Source of the DNA: Apostichopus japonicus
Taxonomy: Eukaryota; Echinodermata; Holothuroidea; Aspidochirotida; Stichopodidae
Direction: 5' to 3'
DNA: 64,000 nt
Assembly: GCF_037975245.1 (NCBI RefSeq)
Contig: NC_092564.1
Span: 20,127,984-20,191,983 of the forward strand
Of this stretch, positions 1 to 12,386 are shown in pieces; positions within the stretch are counted from its first letter, which is position 1, and each line of letters starts with the position of its first letter. The position numbers and the translations under genes are program-made. Below the pieces are notes generated by a model. The model worked only from the letters and a program-made list of their open reading frames with translations, was not told where the DNA came from and ran no database searches.

Positions 1-476
1 TTTGTTGGCGGTACCCCATACCTCCAACATGAATCTTAGCTTCAACAGTAGATGGTCTGCACTCCATCCTTTGTAAATCCTGGAACCACCACTAAACTAT
101 AATTGCATGGTATGTTGAAACATGTTGCTACCCAGGCCTGTGAAAACATTGCTGCAGTGAAACAAAATTATGGGGCCAAATTTGTGTTTGGTTTTAAACA
201 GGTTGTACAGTTTGAGTGTAAGACACTGAGCCCACCTAATATGCGAACATAGATTTACATAAATAAACAATGTTCAATAAAATAGTTTCACTGAAAAAAT
301 ACAGTCACAAAGTCAATACTTTGTTTTCTGGAGTGATTCTTTTTTGAGATTTTCAACCCGATACTAGGTTTTGAAAAATGAAGTTTATGTTCCATAACAT
401 GTGCATAAATTGTTATACATGTTTTTATTTGTGGTAATGTACTTTTATTGACGATAACTTTCTATTTGATATTCAG
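1..476 (+). other. UBE2Z intron, 3' part
   Basis: This stretch precedes the first recognisable UBE2Z exon. I see no coding exon in it. It ends in a pyrimidine-rich tract and the acceptor AG at 475-476. The exon with the catalytic cysteine must lie upstream of the window, because the next exon starts only a few residues after that site. Confidence 0.6.
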
Positions 477-3400
477 AACGTGGAACAGATCTTCCTGGAC
501 TCCAGCTCATTGTCTGTTCACTATACTGGAATCCATCCAGGGGGTCATGAACAAAGAACCGTATCATAATGAGCCAGATTTATCAAGAGTAAGTTTAAAT
601 AATTATATAAGTCTAATTACCAGATGCAATGACTTCCATTTGGCTTTTCTTGGGCAGTAATATCACATATTATAATTCATGTCAGATGCAGGTGGTGTAG
701 CCAGTTATGACAGTTCCGTGAAAAAAACAATTATTACTTTTGTCAGCAATTGAATCACAGCTTTGACGCATAGTGAAAAACATGAACTACCAGCGTGAAA
801 AACATGAACTACCAGCGTGAAAAACATGAACTACCAGCGTGAAAAACATGAACTACCAGCGTGACAAGCAGTGACAATTGAATTCAATGATCTAAACTAA
901 GTTACTAGTAACTGCAAGCTTCCAGTCAATACCTCGACGGCTTTGCAAAAGTATTTGATCCATTGATTCTACCTGCACAGTGGATGTGCATGGCTTAGTC
1001 TATATGGTAAGCCTGTGGTTACGTATCTGTTTTTTCTATATGACCACCTTCCACCACACCAGATTCCACATGTCCAGTAGCAATCATACAGTCATTGAAC
1101 ACCATCAAAACACCATAAGACCCTATAATCCAAGTAAGTATGGCACCACCAATAAACACCTTCCACCACACCAGATTCCACATGTCCAGTAGCAATCATA
1201 CAGTCATTGAACACCATCAAAACACCATAAGACCCTATAATCCAAGTAAGTATGGCACCACCAATAAACACCTTCCACCACACCAGATTCAACATGTCCA
1301 GTAGCAATCATAGTCACTGAACACCATCAAAACACCATAAGACCCCATTAACCTAGTAAGTATGTCACCATCAATAAACACCTTCCACCACACCAGATTC
1401 CACATGTCCGGTAGCAATCATACAGTCACTGAACACCATCAAAACACCATAAGAACCCATAAACCAAGTATGGCATCATCAATAAACACCTTCCACCACA
1501 CCAGACTCCACATGTCCAGTAGCAATCATACAGTCACTGAACACCATCAAAACACCATAAGACCCCATTAACCTAGTAAGAATGTCACCATCAATAAACA
1601 CCTTCCACCACACCAGATTCCACATGTCCAGTAGCAATCATACAGTCACTGAACACCATCAAAACACCATAAGAACCCATAAACCAAGTATGGCATCATC
1701 AATAAACACCTTCCACCACACCAGATTCCACATGTCCGGTAGCAATCATACAGTCACTGAAAACCATCAAAACACCATAAGACCCCATAAACCAAGTCAG
1801 TATGACAACACCAATAAACACCTTCCACCACACCAGATTCCACATGTCCAGTAGCAATCATACAGTCACTGAACACCATAAGAACCCATAAACCAAGTAA
1901 GTATGTCACCACCAATAAACACCTACCACCACACCAGATTCCACATGTCCAGTAGCAACCTTACCGTCACTGAACACCATCAAAACACCATAAGACCCCA
2001 TAAACCAAGTAAGTATGACAACACCAATAAACACCTTCCACCACACCAGATTCCACATGTCCAGTAGCAATCTTACCGTCACTGAACACCATCAAAACAC
2101 CATAAGACCCCATAAACCAAGTAAGGATGGCATCATCAATGAAGACCCTCACCACACCATATTTCATATAATATTTTGACCATTCCATACATACGTGAAG
2201 GTGAAAGCATGTTCTATGTTTGCATTATATTCCAAGGGCGTAGGAACCGGGGGGCTAGGGGCGCCAGTGAAAAATATGAGGGGGCGGAAGTATTATTCCG
2301 CCCCCCCCCCCGCTTCGCAAGTCAGAAAACCCCTTTTTCATTTCCAAATGAGAAAAAATCTCATTCGGAGCACCAAATTGCATCTAAGGCCAGGTGAAAA
2401 TGCAAAATTTATACAAAATGGATTGGGTGTTGAAGTGTGCTATATCGCACCAACTTGCATCTGAGGCCACCTGGAAATGCAAACAATTTCCAAAGGGACA
2501 CCCCCTCCCCTTAGACCCCTCCCCCAGGCCGGCCATCAGTCTTCAGCCCCCCACTCAAAAGTACCTTCCTACGCCACTGTAATATCTTTAATTTAAGATT
2601 TTTCATATTCACAGCTTGGCAAAGTAGAGGGCCACAGTGAGAGGTACAGTGACTTTGTGTGCTATGAGACTCTTCGTACTGCTGTTTGTGGGATGATAGA
2701 GACGCCACACCCTAAATTACCGGCATCTTTACGGTACGTTTTGCTGATACTGGTTTACTTTTGCAGGTTTAGATAAGATTAAGTAGTAACCTGCCATTTC
2801 TGCCAAATTGGTTTCCTTTTAGCATATTATTGGTATGCTTTTATAGAAAATAATCGGCGGTACAATACATAAAGCTATTGTTGGAAACGAATGCAAACAC
2901 AAGAAAAAGTATCATATAGCTTCAAGATTCACTTCATGTTACAGGTTAAAACTGGTTTGAAAATAAATGGTTTAGAAAGAGTATTAATTTCTTTCTTTAA
3001 TGGAGAGGTATTTTTGAGAGCATTTTGACCTGACGACTATATATATTTGGAATTGAAACTTCATTTAGTTATACATATTTTTCCACTTATCTACAGATCT
3101 AAAATTCAAGAACTCTTCATGCAGAAGTTTGAATTTTACAAGAGCAAGATCTCAGAGAAGAAGCATCTTGACAGACAAATGATGATGGTGGTAAGAAATA
3201 TATTTCAATCACAGTAGTACATACCAATCTAACTCCTTTTTCTTTGCTGGGATCCTAATGTCTTTGCTGGGATCCGGTAGCTGAAATACCTGGCTGCTTA
3301 ATCTGCAATATACAGGAAATTTTTGCATCTACAGGCAGGCGCATCAACTATGGGGGAGGGGGACAGGGAACATATCCCCTACTCTCTGAAGGGTGGGACA

Positions 3401-4096
3401 CTATCAAAAGTCCCCCCCCCCCCCCACCAGGTTTGGTGACTGACTTGTGTAGGCGCTAGGCGTTTCAGGCTCTTAATGATTAGTGAATCTCATAAAAGGA
3501 GCTCACACAATGTGCTATGAGATTCTTAGTCATTAATGTTTTATTCCACTTCGCGTAACCCCCCCCCCCCATATCTAACCCCTCCCCCGGTTACGGATTG
3601 GACACAGTGCGTCATCTAAAGTGCAACAAAGTTACCTTGGATTCAAATTTGCTGTTCCCATATGTTAAGTGCGACATAATAGTTCTTTGTTGGCTATTGA
3701 GCATGTATAAGTTAGATATAATAACACTTTTAAATATTCTTCGATGGTATCGAAATGAAACTAATTACTTTTAAGAGCTATTGCTTTGAAGAATTTGTCA
3801 TATATTTATGAAACATTCGGCATTCAGCTTGTCTCTCACTGACTAGCGTATATTGGCTGGAGTTTTTGTTGTTGTTTTATTACTTTGAAGCAACTCCACT
3901 TGAGAAATAACTATCATGGACCTCTGCATCGGGTTGAAATGTCTTTATTACCAGAAGAATTTTCTTTCTTCATCTTGATTCACAGGATACATACGGAAAT
4001 CAAAAGGGAACTTTCAACTTTAAAGGGGTGAAGAAAAGGCTGCTTGCTATACATGAACAAATTTCCAATGCAAGTACCGAAGACCAAACGCAATAA
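477..4096 (+). CDS. UBE2Z: Ubiquitin-conjugating enzyme E2 Z, C-terminal exons
   Basis: Four spliced exons encode the last 144 residues: 477-588, 2615-2733, 3097-3190 and 3986-4096, with stop TAA at 4094-4096. All introns are GT-AG and the phases join without a break. Residues recognisable from the E2 Z family include TWNRSSWTPAH after the active site, NKEPYHNEPD, then YETLRTAVCGMI, and a C-terminal extension with KFEFYKSKI and TFNFKGVKKRLL, collinear with vertebrate UBE2Z. UBE2Z is charged by the E1 UBA6 and passes ubiquitin or FAT10 to substrates in the cytosol. The catalytic Cys sits about six residues before the first exon, so it lies off the window; only the C-terminal part of the UBC fold and the family-specific tail are visible. 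Introns are 2026, 363 and 795 bp. The first contains a minisatellite and a MITE. Identification is by remembered family sequence, not by a search. Confidence 0.9.
773..862. repeat. 22-bp tandem repeat, four copies
   Basis: The unit GTGAAAAACATGAACTACC plus AGC is repeated four times with almost no change, inside the first visible UBE2Z intron. The near identity of the copies suggests a recent expansion. Confidence 0.9.
1042..2157. repeat. ~110-bp minisatellite, about ten copies
   Basis: About ten head-to-tail copies of a unit near 110 bp, plus a partial last copy, fill about half of a UBE2Z intron. Each unit contains CCTTCCACCACACCAGATTC and usually a donor-like CAAGTAAGTATG. Copies differ by point changes and small indels. 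The open reading frames here on both strands are by-products of the repeat and not genes. Confidence 0.95.
2234..2580 (-). mobile_element. MITE-like element with GGCGTAGGAA termini
   Basis: One end reads GGGCGTAGGAAC and the other, on the opposite strand, CAGTGGCGTAGGAA, so the termini are inverted repeats. The inside carries runs of C and G and no plausible protein. Similar elements recur through the window. I could not settle the target-site duplication. It lies in a UBE2Z intron, just before the exon at 2615. Confidence 0.55.
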
Positions 4097-5154
4097 TGTG
4101 AGGATAGATTTTCAAAGAGGGATACTTTGGCAGCCAGTATGAGGAGACACTGTTGTATGAAAAGAAGTCCAGCATAAAGTGGATTCTGGTATAGAGGACA
4201 TTCATTTCATGGAAGGAAGACTTCTATCAACAAACATCCACAAAGAACCATGCATTCCAAATCACCTATTTGTCTGTATGTTTGTCTGTCTGTCTGTCTG
4301 TCAGGTTTCCTCGGAAGAAAATCCTGTTGGGATTAAAACAACGTATCCTCAAAACATTTTGGAGAAAGGTGACCTACAAATAGGCAAACATAGATTCAAA
4401 TCAACCATTTCCATGGTAACAAGTTTATGGATGATGGGTGCAGTTGTATGTCAGCATTACATGTAAGAACTTCTGTGTGTACAATACGCCAATCAGAACA
4501 TATAAATAGGAGCTGTTAGTTTCTAGTATCTTCTATGTGGTTTTAACTTGAAGATGGGTGAAATACTATACCCGATCCTTTGCACCCGAGACCTCAACAT
4601 TTCCCATTTCCTTTCCCATCTATTTCCTAACTTTCAGAATGTCATGGACATAATTGGTATAGTTCTGTTAAAAAAAAATTACATTTGTATCTAGAAATGG
4701 AATTTTCTTAATGTTGAGGCCGTTTTTTTTTAAAGATAACTGATTACTCCAATTGAAACAAAACCTTATTGGAGATAATCATTTTTATGATCAATTCTTG
4801 AAATAACAAATGTGTAAAAAAAAACATAACTCTTTCTGGTATAAACTGCTTGTGTATTCTTAACTTAGTCCTCACTATCTGTAGCAATGTGCGTGAAAGT
4901 GTGGAAAACGTGGGGGCGAGGGGTCTGAGAGGAGGGTTGTCCTCTGTGTTTTTCAGAAATGTTTGGTTTTTATAGAGCCCCTATAGATTTAATATGGTGC
5001 AATATTTATAGGTATATTTCCCAGGACTAGTTGTGTATTTGAAAATGTTGCCAGATTTATTGAGCGACATAAATTGTAACAAATGGATTTTAAATAAGAA
5101 TCGTCACAATGGGTGGATCTTTTTTATAGCCTGCGTAATGACATTATGAATAAA
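4097..5154 (+). other. Probable UBE2Z 3' UTR with poly(A) signal
   Basis: After the UBE2Z stop there is about 1 kb of AT-rich DNA without recognisable repeats except a (GTCT)n run near 4275-4301. A canonical AATAAA lies at 5149-5154, just before a G-rich repeat cluster. The true cleavage site is not determined and an earlier variant signal could be used. Confidence 0.35.
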
Positions 5155-5259
5155 TATACAAGTAACGCAGAGTGGTCAGTACTGCTGTGGCATAATCAAC
5201 CAAATTACCGACCGAATTTGGATAACAGAAAGCCAACTCAATGTCTGGGGAAAAGTGGG

Positions 5260-7600
5260 GTGCAAGCAGTGGCGTCACCAGACTTTTCAGTCTGGGGGGC
5301 ACAGGGGGGCACCAGCATTTGATGGGGGCACTTAGGTGGATACGGATCGCCGTCTTGGGGAGGGGTCTAAGAGGAGGGGGTGAAAATTTTCGCATACGGA
5401 GGATGGGCTAGATGCAAAATGGTGCCACATTTGATGCTAAATTCGATCTGAAGATATCTCCAGAAATTGCTATTTTTGAGGTAATGATTTAAACAACGCG
5501 TAGAATTTTGCAGAGGATATGAAGCAAATGCTGTCGATATTATGCCTAACCCTATCAATAGAACCTACATTTGTTGAATTAATGTGCACGGGCGTATCCA
5601 GGGGGCGCAACAGGCGCGCGCCCCCCTATTGGCCGTCACCAAAAAAAAAAAGTTTAGCAAAAAAAAAAAAAAAAAAATTGATGACGACCTTTATGTGAGA
5701 TGTCGGTGATCGCTCAACCCCCCCCCCCCTCCCGTATGCTTTATTTTTTGTTTGCCAAAAAAAGGTTCTGGCGAAGTTCGGCGGCATAATACTTTTAGAA
5801 ACATAGATGGTAATTGTGTTTGTATTATCACTATAAACACTAAATGACATGCCAGCCATACTAAATTGTGCATTTTGTGTCCATATTTACTGGAAATGTT
5901 GCTTATTATTAAGGTCGAAAAATGGATCACATATGGCCATGGGCGGCGATCCTGGGTGGAGGGGCGATATATCCCCCCATGAAAATGGGTGGAGGGGATG
6001 TAATGCACCATATCCCCCCCCCACCAAATGCCAGGGATAAGAATATTTTCATGCCTACATTTATGCATCTTCGTTAATGTACGGCTCTTTTTTAGCTTCA
6101 TTTCTCGCCTACCATAAACGCAGTGCGATCTTTTCAAATAAAGCGTCTTTATAAAGCAAAAATAGTTGACTGTAGGCTTCATTGGCCCTATAACAACAAA
6201 ATGTATTTTTGCGCCCACGGTATTGATATAGTACATATATGCACCCTCATAGTATTCATATAGGCCCTATAGTAGGCCTACACACGTACATGTTCCCTCG
6301 AACAGCTGAGAATCTCATGTAACCAGGGTAATGCTTAATACACGTTTCACCTGGATGCCCTAGCAATCGGTACCTAGGAATGTAACTATGTGTAATTGTG
6401 TATTGCATGTGTATAGGCCTATAATAGCCTGCATGAGGCCATTTTCTTCATCGAATAATATAACAGAGCTCTCGAACATTCTAACGTTGCGCCTGAAACA
6501 AGATTGACAGGGGCAATTTTCGCAAAATAACACCCGAAATTTAAAAAAAAAAGTATTTTGGATCCTGATTATGAGATATTTCGGACATGACATCCCTATT
6601 TTAAAGTTGGGTATATGCCGCTTGGAAACCTCGGGAAGTGCCGTTTCCGGCCATCTAGAGGGTTTGTTAATCCCAAAATTTTCTTGTACGCTTCGCGCCA
6701 ACTCATGGTGGCGCTACGCTTAGATAGTCAACAAGGTCATATCCCCCCCCCCACTCGGAAGTACGGATCGCCGCCCATGCATATGACACCATTTTGCATT
6801 TCAGCCCTTCTTTGAAAGCAAAAATTGTACACCCCTCCCCTTAGACCCATCCCCAGGACGGCGATCATTCATGCCTGGCGCCCCCCCCCCCCTATTGGAA
6901 AATCCTGGATACGGCCCTGATGTGTACATGACCCCCGACTCCTTTCTTGTCCTCGTTTTCTCCCATTATCTATTAAGATGTAACAGGTTCCAGCATCGTT
7001 ATTGGCTCCTATCAGGGATCTCACCATGCAATCCAAAGTTTGATCACACGAGTATAACTCAGTATGCAGGTGTGAACATTCGCCATTTGTTCCTACAAGC
7101 ATCTGACCTCAAATGACCTCTGCACCCCCTACACAACAGGGTTAATATATGGGTCCACAAATATAGGCAAGTATGGTGCCTGCGGACCCTCACATTCTCA
7201 CATTTCGTCAGCTCCTAACCTGTCAACCTCAGATCAAGGCAACATACTGCAGTACCCTCCCTTCTCACAGCAGGTCCGGATTTTCAGCATTTCACAGGCA
7301 TCCAGTTCACGAGTTGTGATGGAGCGGGTTACGACTTCGATACCCGACGGTCAAGGATAAACTTTTTCATTTTTTCGCAGCTCATTTGAAGAAAATACGA
7401 ATTACTGTGATTCTTTGTCCTTATGAAAAACCAACTCAGATGATGGGAGTTGAATATAACAAAATATATATATATATTTTTTTACCAACCCAAATCTCAG
7501 ATGGGGGGCACTCGGGGGGCACTAGGTTTTCCAGGGGGCACGTGCCCCCCTGCCCCCCCCCCTTGGCGACGCCACTGGGTGCAAGTGCCCCTCCCCGCCC
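5260..7600. repeat. Cluster of G/C-run MITE-like fragments
   Basis: Several short elements with runs of G or C lie in both orientations, at about 5264-5430, 5588-5740, 5935-6035, 6600-6935 and 7495-7585. Recurrent ends are CAGTGGCGTC and CAGGGCCGTATCCAGG. The part at 6626-6710 belongs to the family also seen at 16.9, 36.0 and 56.2 kb. No protein coding is evident, and the short reading frames are chance. Confidence 0.7.
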
Positions 7601-8122
7601 CCGTTATCCCACCTATGGTAAAGTATATAACCTTAACTTGTACATGAAGACCGATATCGCAACAACAAACGTTGCGTCATTCAATTTATTTTGTTAGACG
7701 TTTATTCAGGAACTTGCGGTTGTTTAATTTAGATTTTAACAAGTAAGTTTGGAGTTGCGTTGTAAAAATAAAATTTCCACATGTCATAAACTAATTTTCG
7801 ACACGTCGTTTATTCCAAGTTTATGACGGCCGTAGGCTTCTATAACTTTAATACATGCTTTTGTGTTTTGTCTTAAGAAGGGTACACGTCTCAACGGAAG
7901 ACTACATGCATCTTCATGCTACATATTAAAAGTTATCACAAGAGTGGGCTGTTCGTAATGAAAGTGAATTCCAAAATAACAATTACGATGAACTTGTTAT
8001 ATGCAAGATGTTTCTCATTATGGAAATGACTACTGACTTTAGCTAGCGGTCTACAAATCTCACCCCCTTTGTTTGTTACACTTGTAAGTCATTACTGACA
8101 ATCATTTTTATTTGTGCCATAG

Positions 8123-9082
8123 GGAAAGCAGAGGAAACAGTTTTACTATAAAATATTCACACCTAGAGGTATACAAAATAAACGCACTAATCGAAATGCC
8201 TGAAGCTTCTTCTTCATTATATCAGGGAGGAAGAGAGAGGAGATATATTTTTCTGTCCTTACCTCGATTTCAGATCAAGAACAAAAAGTTCAAAATTGTC
8301 CCCCGCTTATATGAGTTCGAAGATATTTGTAAATTAAGTATTATATCATGATGGTAAAAAAATACCTTAAATATACATCAGGATTACATTTGAATAATAA
8401 TATTTCATGATTTGTCCTATACAGTTAATCGTTTTGCCTCGATATCGGCAGGGAGTTCATGTTAGTATCATCTGATCATTATATAGGCCTTATGTTACGG
8501 AATAGCAAAATAGTACAAAATTGTCCCCCGTTTATATGAGTTCTAAGATATTTGTAAGTTAAGTTTATCATCTGGATATCAACAGATGGACTTTGTCAAG
8601 CGACATATAACTTTCAGAATTACAAGTTGCTGTCCTGGATCGCCTACATCAATATTAACAAATGATTTTTTTCTTCTTCAAAAAGCAAAAACTGTTGTCT
8701 GTTATCACATCTTCGACAAAGGTGAGCATAATAATTGCAAAGAAGCCATGCGTGTCTGCTTTATTCAGAGGTATCAGGTTTGCAAGAAATAAAGAGGGAA
8801 AAAAGTAGGCGGCTGGCGTGGTGAGACGGGTGGGCGGCTGGCGTGGTGAGACGGGGGAGGTGGAGTGGGGTTAACGAGCAATACAGCCCTGGAGCCTGGA
8901 TACAAACATGGTCGGCTAGGAAATATGGGATAACAGAATATTGAATTGTCATTTTGTTAATGATTCAGGGAAAATGTAGATTTCAAAGAGAGGTTCCAGT
9001 GAAATACTTGTCCCCTGGGGCTGATCTGGTTCTTGGCAAGGGAGCCTTGGGTAAGGTTGGTTGCGTCTGGCTAAACTTTCAG
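8123..9082 (+). CDS. Putative exons with a kinase-like glycine loop
   Basis: Three exon-like segments with plausible AG and GT borders are 8123-8168, 8686-8721 and 8969-9082. They can be read in one continuous phase. The last is open over 38 codons and contains LVLGKGALGKVGCVW, which fits the GxGxxGxV nucleotide-binding loop of protein kinases. No VAIK lysine, HRD or DFG motif was found downstream, so a complete kinase cannot be shown. A second donor-like GTAAGG lies inside the third segment, so its end is uncertain. I do not know which kinase family this would be, and the two short exons are weakly supported. The segments might belong to the gene whose last exon ends at 21,086; that link is speculation. 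Confidence 0.28.
8809..8862. repeat. 26-27-bp direct duplication
   Basis: GGCGGCTGGCGTGGTGAGAC with a G-rich spacer is repeated twice in tandem, followed by a G-rich tract. It lies between two putative exons. Confidence 0.8.
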
Positions 9083-9220
9083 GTCAGTGACCGACAAAAT
9101 ACAGCAAAATAAATCAGAGCAACACGATGAAGTTCTCGATGCAAAGTTTTGCACTATATCGTTAACTATTTTAAGTTTTTGACGTAAAATATTGATCTCG
9201 TTAACAGAGACCATTAAGAT

Positions 9221-9606
9221 CAGGGTTGTCCAACCTACGGTCCGAGGGCCACAATCCGGCCCGCCGCAGGGTTGCGTCCGGCCCACCAGAGATGCTCTAC
9301 GGTGCGAAATTTTGGTAGGCAGATTTATTGATAACAATTTGAAGCTATATAATCAAACAATTATACCTTCTAGGTCCAAAAAACTGCATACAGGTCAGTT
9401 TGTGTGACACTCTCAGCGGACAAGGAGGGGGCAGCTGTTTTATCAGGAAAGAAAATAAATCAGTGCGCTCCGCACGCAGTGCTCACATTTTGTTGCCTTG
9501 GGCCTCGGGCAAAAAATCGAAAAATCGAGCGTATGGTTCATGCGGCCCCTTCCTTCATCATAATCATTCCATGTGGCCCTCCTCTGCAAAAGGTTGTACA
9601 ACCCTG
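9221..9606. mobile_element. hAT-type MITE, 386 bp
   Basis: The element begins CAGGGTTGTCCAACCT and ends AGGTTGTACAACCCTG, which are terminal inverted repeats of the hAT style. The interior holds the CGGCCCGCCGCAGGG and GCGGCCC blocks common in non-autonomous hAT elements of many animals. It is flanked by ATTAAGAT at 9213-9220 and ATTTAGAT at 9607-9614, an 8-bp target duplication with one mismatch, the length expected for hAT. There is no transposase, so it must have been mobilised in trans. Confidence 0.85.
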
Positions 9607-10239
9607 ATTTAGATTAACTGAACTGTAAAGAAAGGTCGGTGACAGGCCTGTGCACGACAAAGTGAGCTTAATCGTGGTATTAAAAACCAAAAGCATTAAA
9701 TGTACGGTATGTCGTCATCTATTGAGTAGGCCTATATATAGTTTTACATAATGAGTTCGTAATATAGTTAACAATAAACATCAGAGTCGATGTAAGGAAA
9801 TATATAGCAGGGAAAGGCGATGTTCCCAAAGGGGGGTGATGTACTCCTCCCCACCCCTTTCATCTTCACAAACAAACATGGTTACCCACAAATATAGCTA
9901 CCAGCACAACCTTAAGTTAGATCTAATCACTGACTTATTTTATAGTATAAACATGCGCCATAATGAACATATCTATTTTTACCACGGGGGGGGGGGGGGA
10001 CCCCAAGAACTCCAACAAGAAGTCGACTTCAGCGAACCCATGACCACACTCCCCCGTCATAAACTCTTGGATCCGCTCCTGAGGGATATGCATAGTTTGG
10101 TACGTGCATGCGTATAGTAAATGTCTTCTTATGCCTGTTAACCCAGTTGAACCAGTTTTGCTATGTTGTGTTTAGCATTGTCTGCCTACGAAGACTCGAT
10201 AACGTGCCACTGTTTTTACGGTATCGCTAACTCCTTGTC

Positions 10240-10270
<31 letters not shown>
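10240..10270. repeat. Short (TA)n microsatellite
   Basis: About 30 bp of alternating TA with a single break. Nothing else is recognised in its flanks. Confidence 0.9.
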
Positions 10271-10655
10271 CAGACCGAAGTCGGTACCACTCGAACACAG
10301 TGATTCTACTGGTTTGTGAATACGTATCAAATGGATTTCTATATCTGTCAATGTATTACCCAAGTGCTATGATTGTACAGAATGCACCCCTGGTGCCTTT
10401 GAATCTGACAATTTACACAGCATTACCACTTTTTTCAAAGACAGGCCAAGCCGTAAATAAGAAATGAATGTGTAGCAAGTAGTATGACAGATATACATCA
10501 ACACACTGGTCGTAAAGTGGAATTTTTCTGGTAGTGGGATATGGGTCTACAACCCTTCTAACCCCCCCCCCCTCCACCCCACATACCCCTGGACCCGTGC
10601 CTGGATGTACATAGAAAACGATATGACTGCCCTTATAATTCGATACCATCAACAG

Positions 10656-10807
10656 TTACTGATTTCTCCACTTCGGAACAAACGGTGAGCAAAACGTCTT
10701 CTGGTTTATTTTGGTTTATTTTCAATCTACTTGTTATTAAGTAATAATTCCGACATATTTTTCTACAGGGAACATCAAAATACACTCTGCCCTGTATACT
10801 ACAAGAG
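10656..10807 (+). CDS. Two putative micro-exons
   Basis: Segments 10656-10684 (29 nt) and 10769-10807 (39 nt) have good splice borders: CAACAG and GTGAGC for the first, TTTTTCTACAG and GTAACA for the second. More than one reading frame is open through both, so no peptide can be assigned with confidence. Another candidate segment with a decent acceptor, 11656-11764, lies further on. They could continue the kinase-like exons upstream, or be chance, since very short open segments prove little. Confidence 0.15.
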
Positions 10808-12251
10808 GTAACATAGTTGTAGTGAGTCCGCACTGGTATCCGTGTATCTACCACAGAGGCTCCCCCCTTATTGTTATGTTTGATACAGTTTGTAACTGAG
10901 GGCATCGGGAAGATTAGCCCCGGCTAACCGAATAACCCTCTTCTTTGCGAAAGTTGCAATAAATAATTAAAAACATTGTACTCATAATACGATATGATAA
11001 ACATATCTATTAAAATTGTACTCATACTCATATATTATTGTCCTCGAACTGAATATCTGTTCGGCGGAGTATAATCAATATCGTAATCAATAAAGAAAAT
11101 GAGCAGGTCATCTTGTAATGAAGTATATATGTCTATAATTTTGAATCGAGATGGAAAACTGTGATGTAACTTTGGAATATCTGAAAAATAGGACCTTTTT
11201 CCTTCTTTTTTGTACAAATTATTTCAAATTATCGCTAAATTGTGCACGGCATCAAGTTCATAAATTGAAAAATACCGGATTTCTTATTAATCATTGCGAA
11301 AATAGCATGCATGACCGGTTCGTGGACTCCAACCTCATTTTCGCTGAGACTACTCAGGTAAATCATTAATCTCAAGCGAAGCTTAACGAGACTTATTGAA
11401 AGGATTAGCTTCCATCAACAAAGTTACGAGAAATTATACCGTAGGGATTAATCTCTCACAGTCCCATCGGTTCCGACACGCTGTTTTGTGACAGGGAGGC
11501 TTAAAGAGGCCATTTCTCTCTCCACCTCTCCCTCTCTTTCTCTTTCTCTTTCTGTCTCTTAACCAGTTTTCTACTTTGATACAGTAGTTAGTTCTATTTG
11601 AAAAGTTTTTCTCAACAACAGTATCACAGATTATATCTCTACCCTTGTTATTAGTACCGCGTGTATTACGTGACGTAACACTGAATGCAAATATACCAAC
11701 AGATAGAAGCATTTCCAAGCTTTCTGGTATTTTAGCAAGATATCATTACTTAAGCACCACGTCAGGTGCATGCCTTTCTCATCTTTATTATTATTATATT
11801 TATTTTATCGTTCCCTTTTGTGTTCTGTCCCACACATAGTTTAATTGGGATTGTAAACAATTTGTTATTATTTGAAACTATACAAGACGTATTCAAAAGC
11901 AAGAACTTCACTACGGAGAATCATGGGCTCCGTATGTTGTCAACTTTGTAGACTAACTCAGATAGCCTGCAACTCTTGGATTACGGAGAATCAGATTCAT
12001 AAAATAAAAATAAACATAAGAACCTCCAACCGAAGATTTCATATTTTCCGCTGCTTCTTGGCTTCTTCTATCTCTGTTACTTAGTTTATTAATACTGATT
12101 TTTTACCCCTATAATAATGTTGGTCTGGTTCTGTATAAATCAATAACTAACATGTCTAAGTAGAAAGAAAACTGGATATGATAGACATATTATCATACAT
12201 CAGCAAAATCAATAATCAATACAAATAATAATAATAATCAATAATATAGCC

Positions 12252-12386
12252 CAGAGCGGACTGGCCATATGGGCAATGCCCGGTGGTGCTGGTGGGCTCC
12301 CCAAAAACCCACAGCCCATTCTATTAATAATGGGCCGACCTAGGTGAAGGGGGCCCGGGCCGGCTTTAATACCCAGTCCGCTCCTG
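12252..12386. mobile_element. hAT-type MITE, 135 bp, perfect TSD
   Basis: The ends CAGAGCGGACTGG and CCAGTCCGCTCCTG are inverted repeats. The interior has a GGGCAATGCCCGG hairpin and GGGCCCGGGCC. The flanks are ATATAGCC at 12244-12251 and ATATAGCC at 12387-12394, a perfect 8-bp target duplication as hAT transposition leaves. The perfect duplication suggests a fairly recent insertion. It has no coding capacity. Confidence 0.92.

Noticed and set aside
1092-2188. Several frames of 70-90 codons on both strands
   Set aside because: They repeat with the 110-bp minisatellite period and lie in a UBE2Z intron.
5691-6236. 181-codon minus-strand frame
   Set aside because: It spans G/C-run repeat fragments. 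The composition and lack of any motif point to chance.
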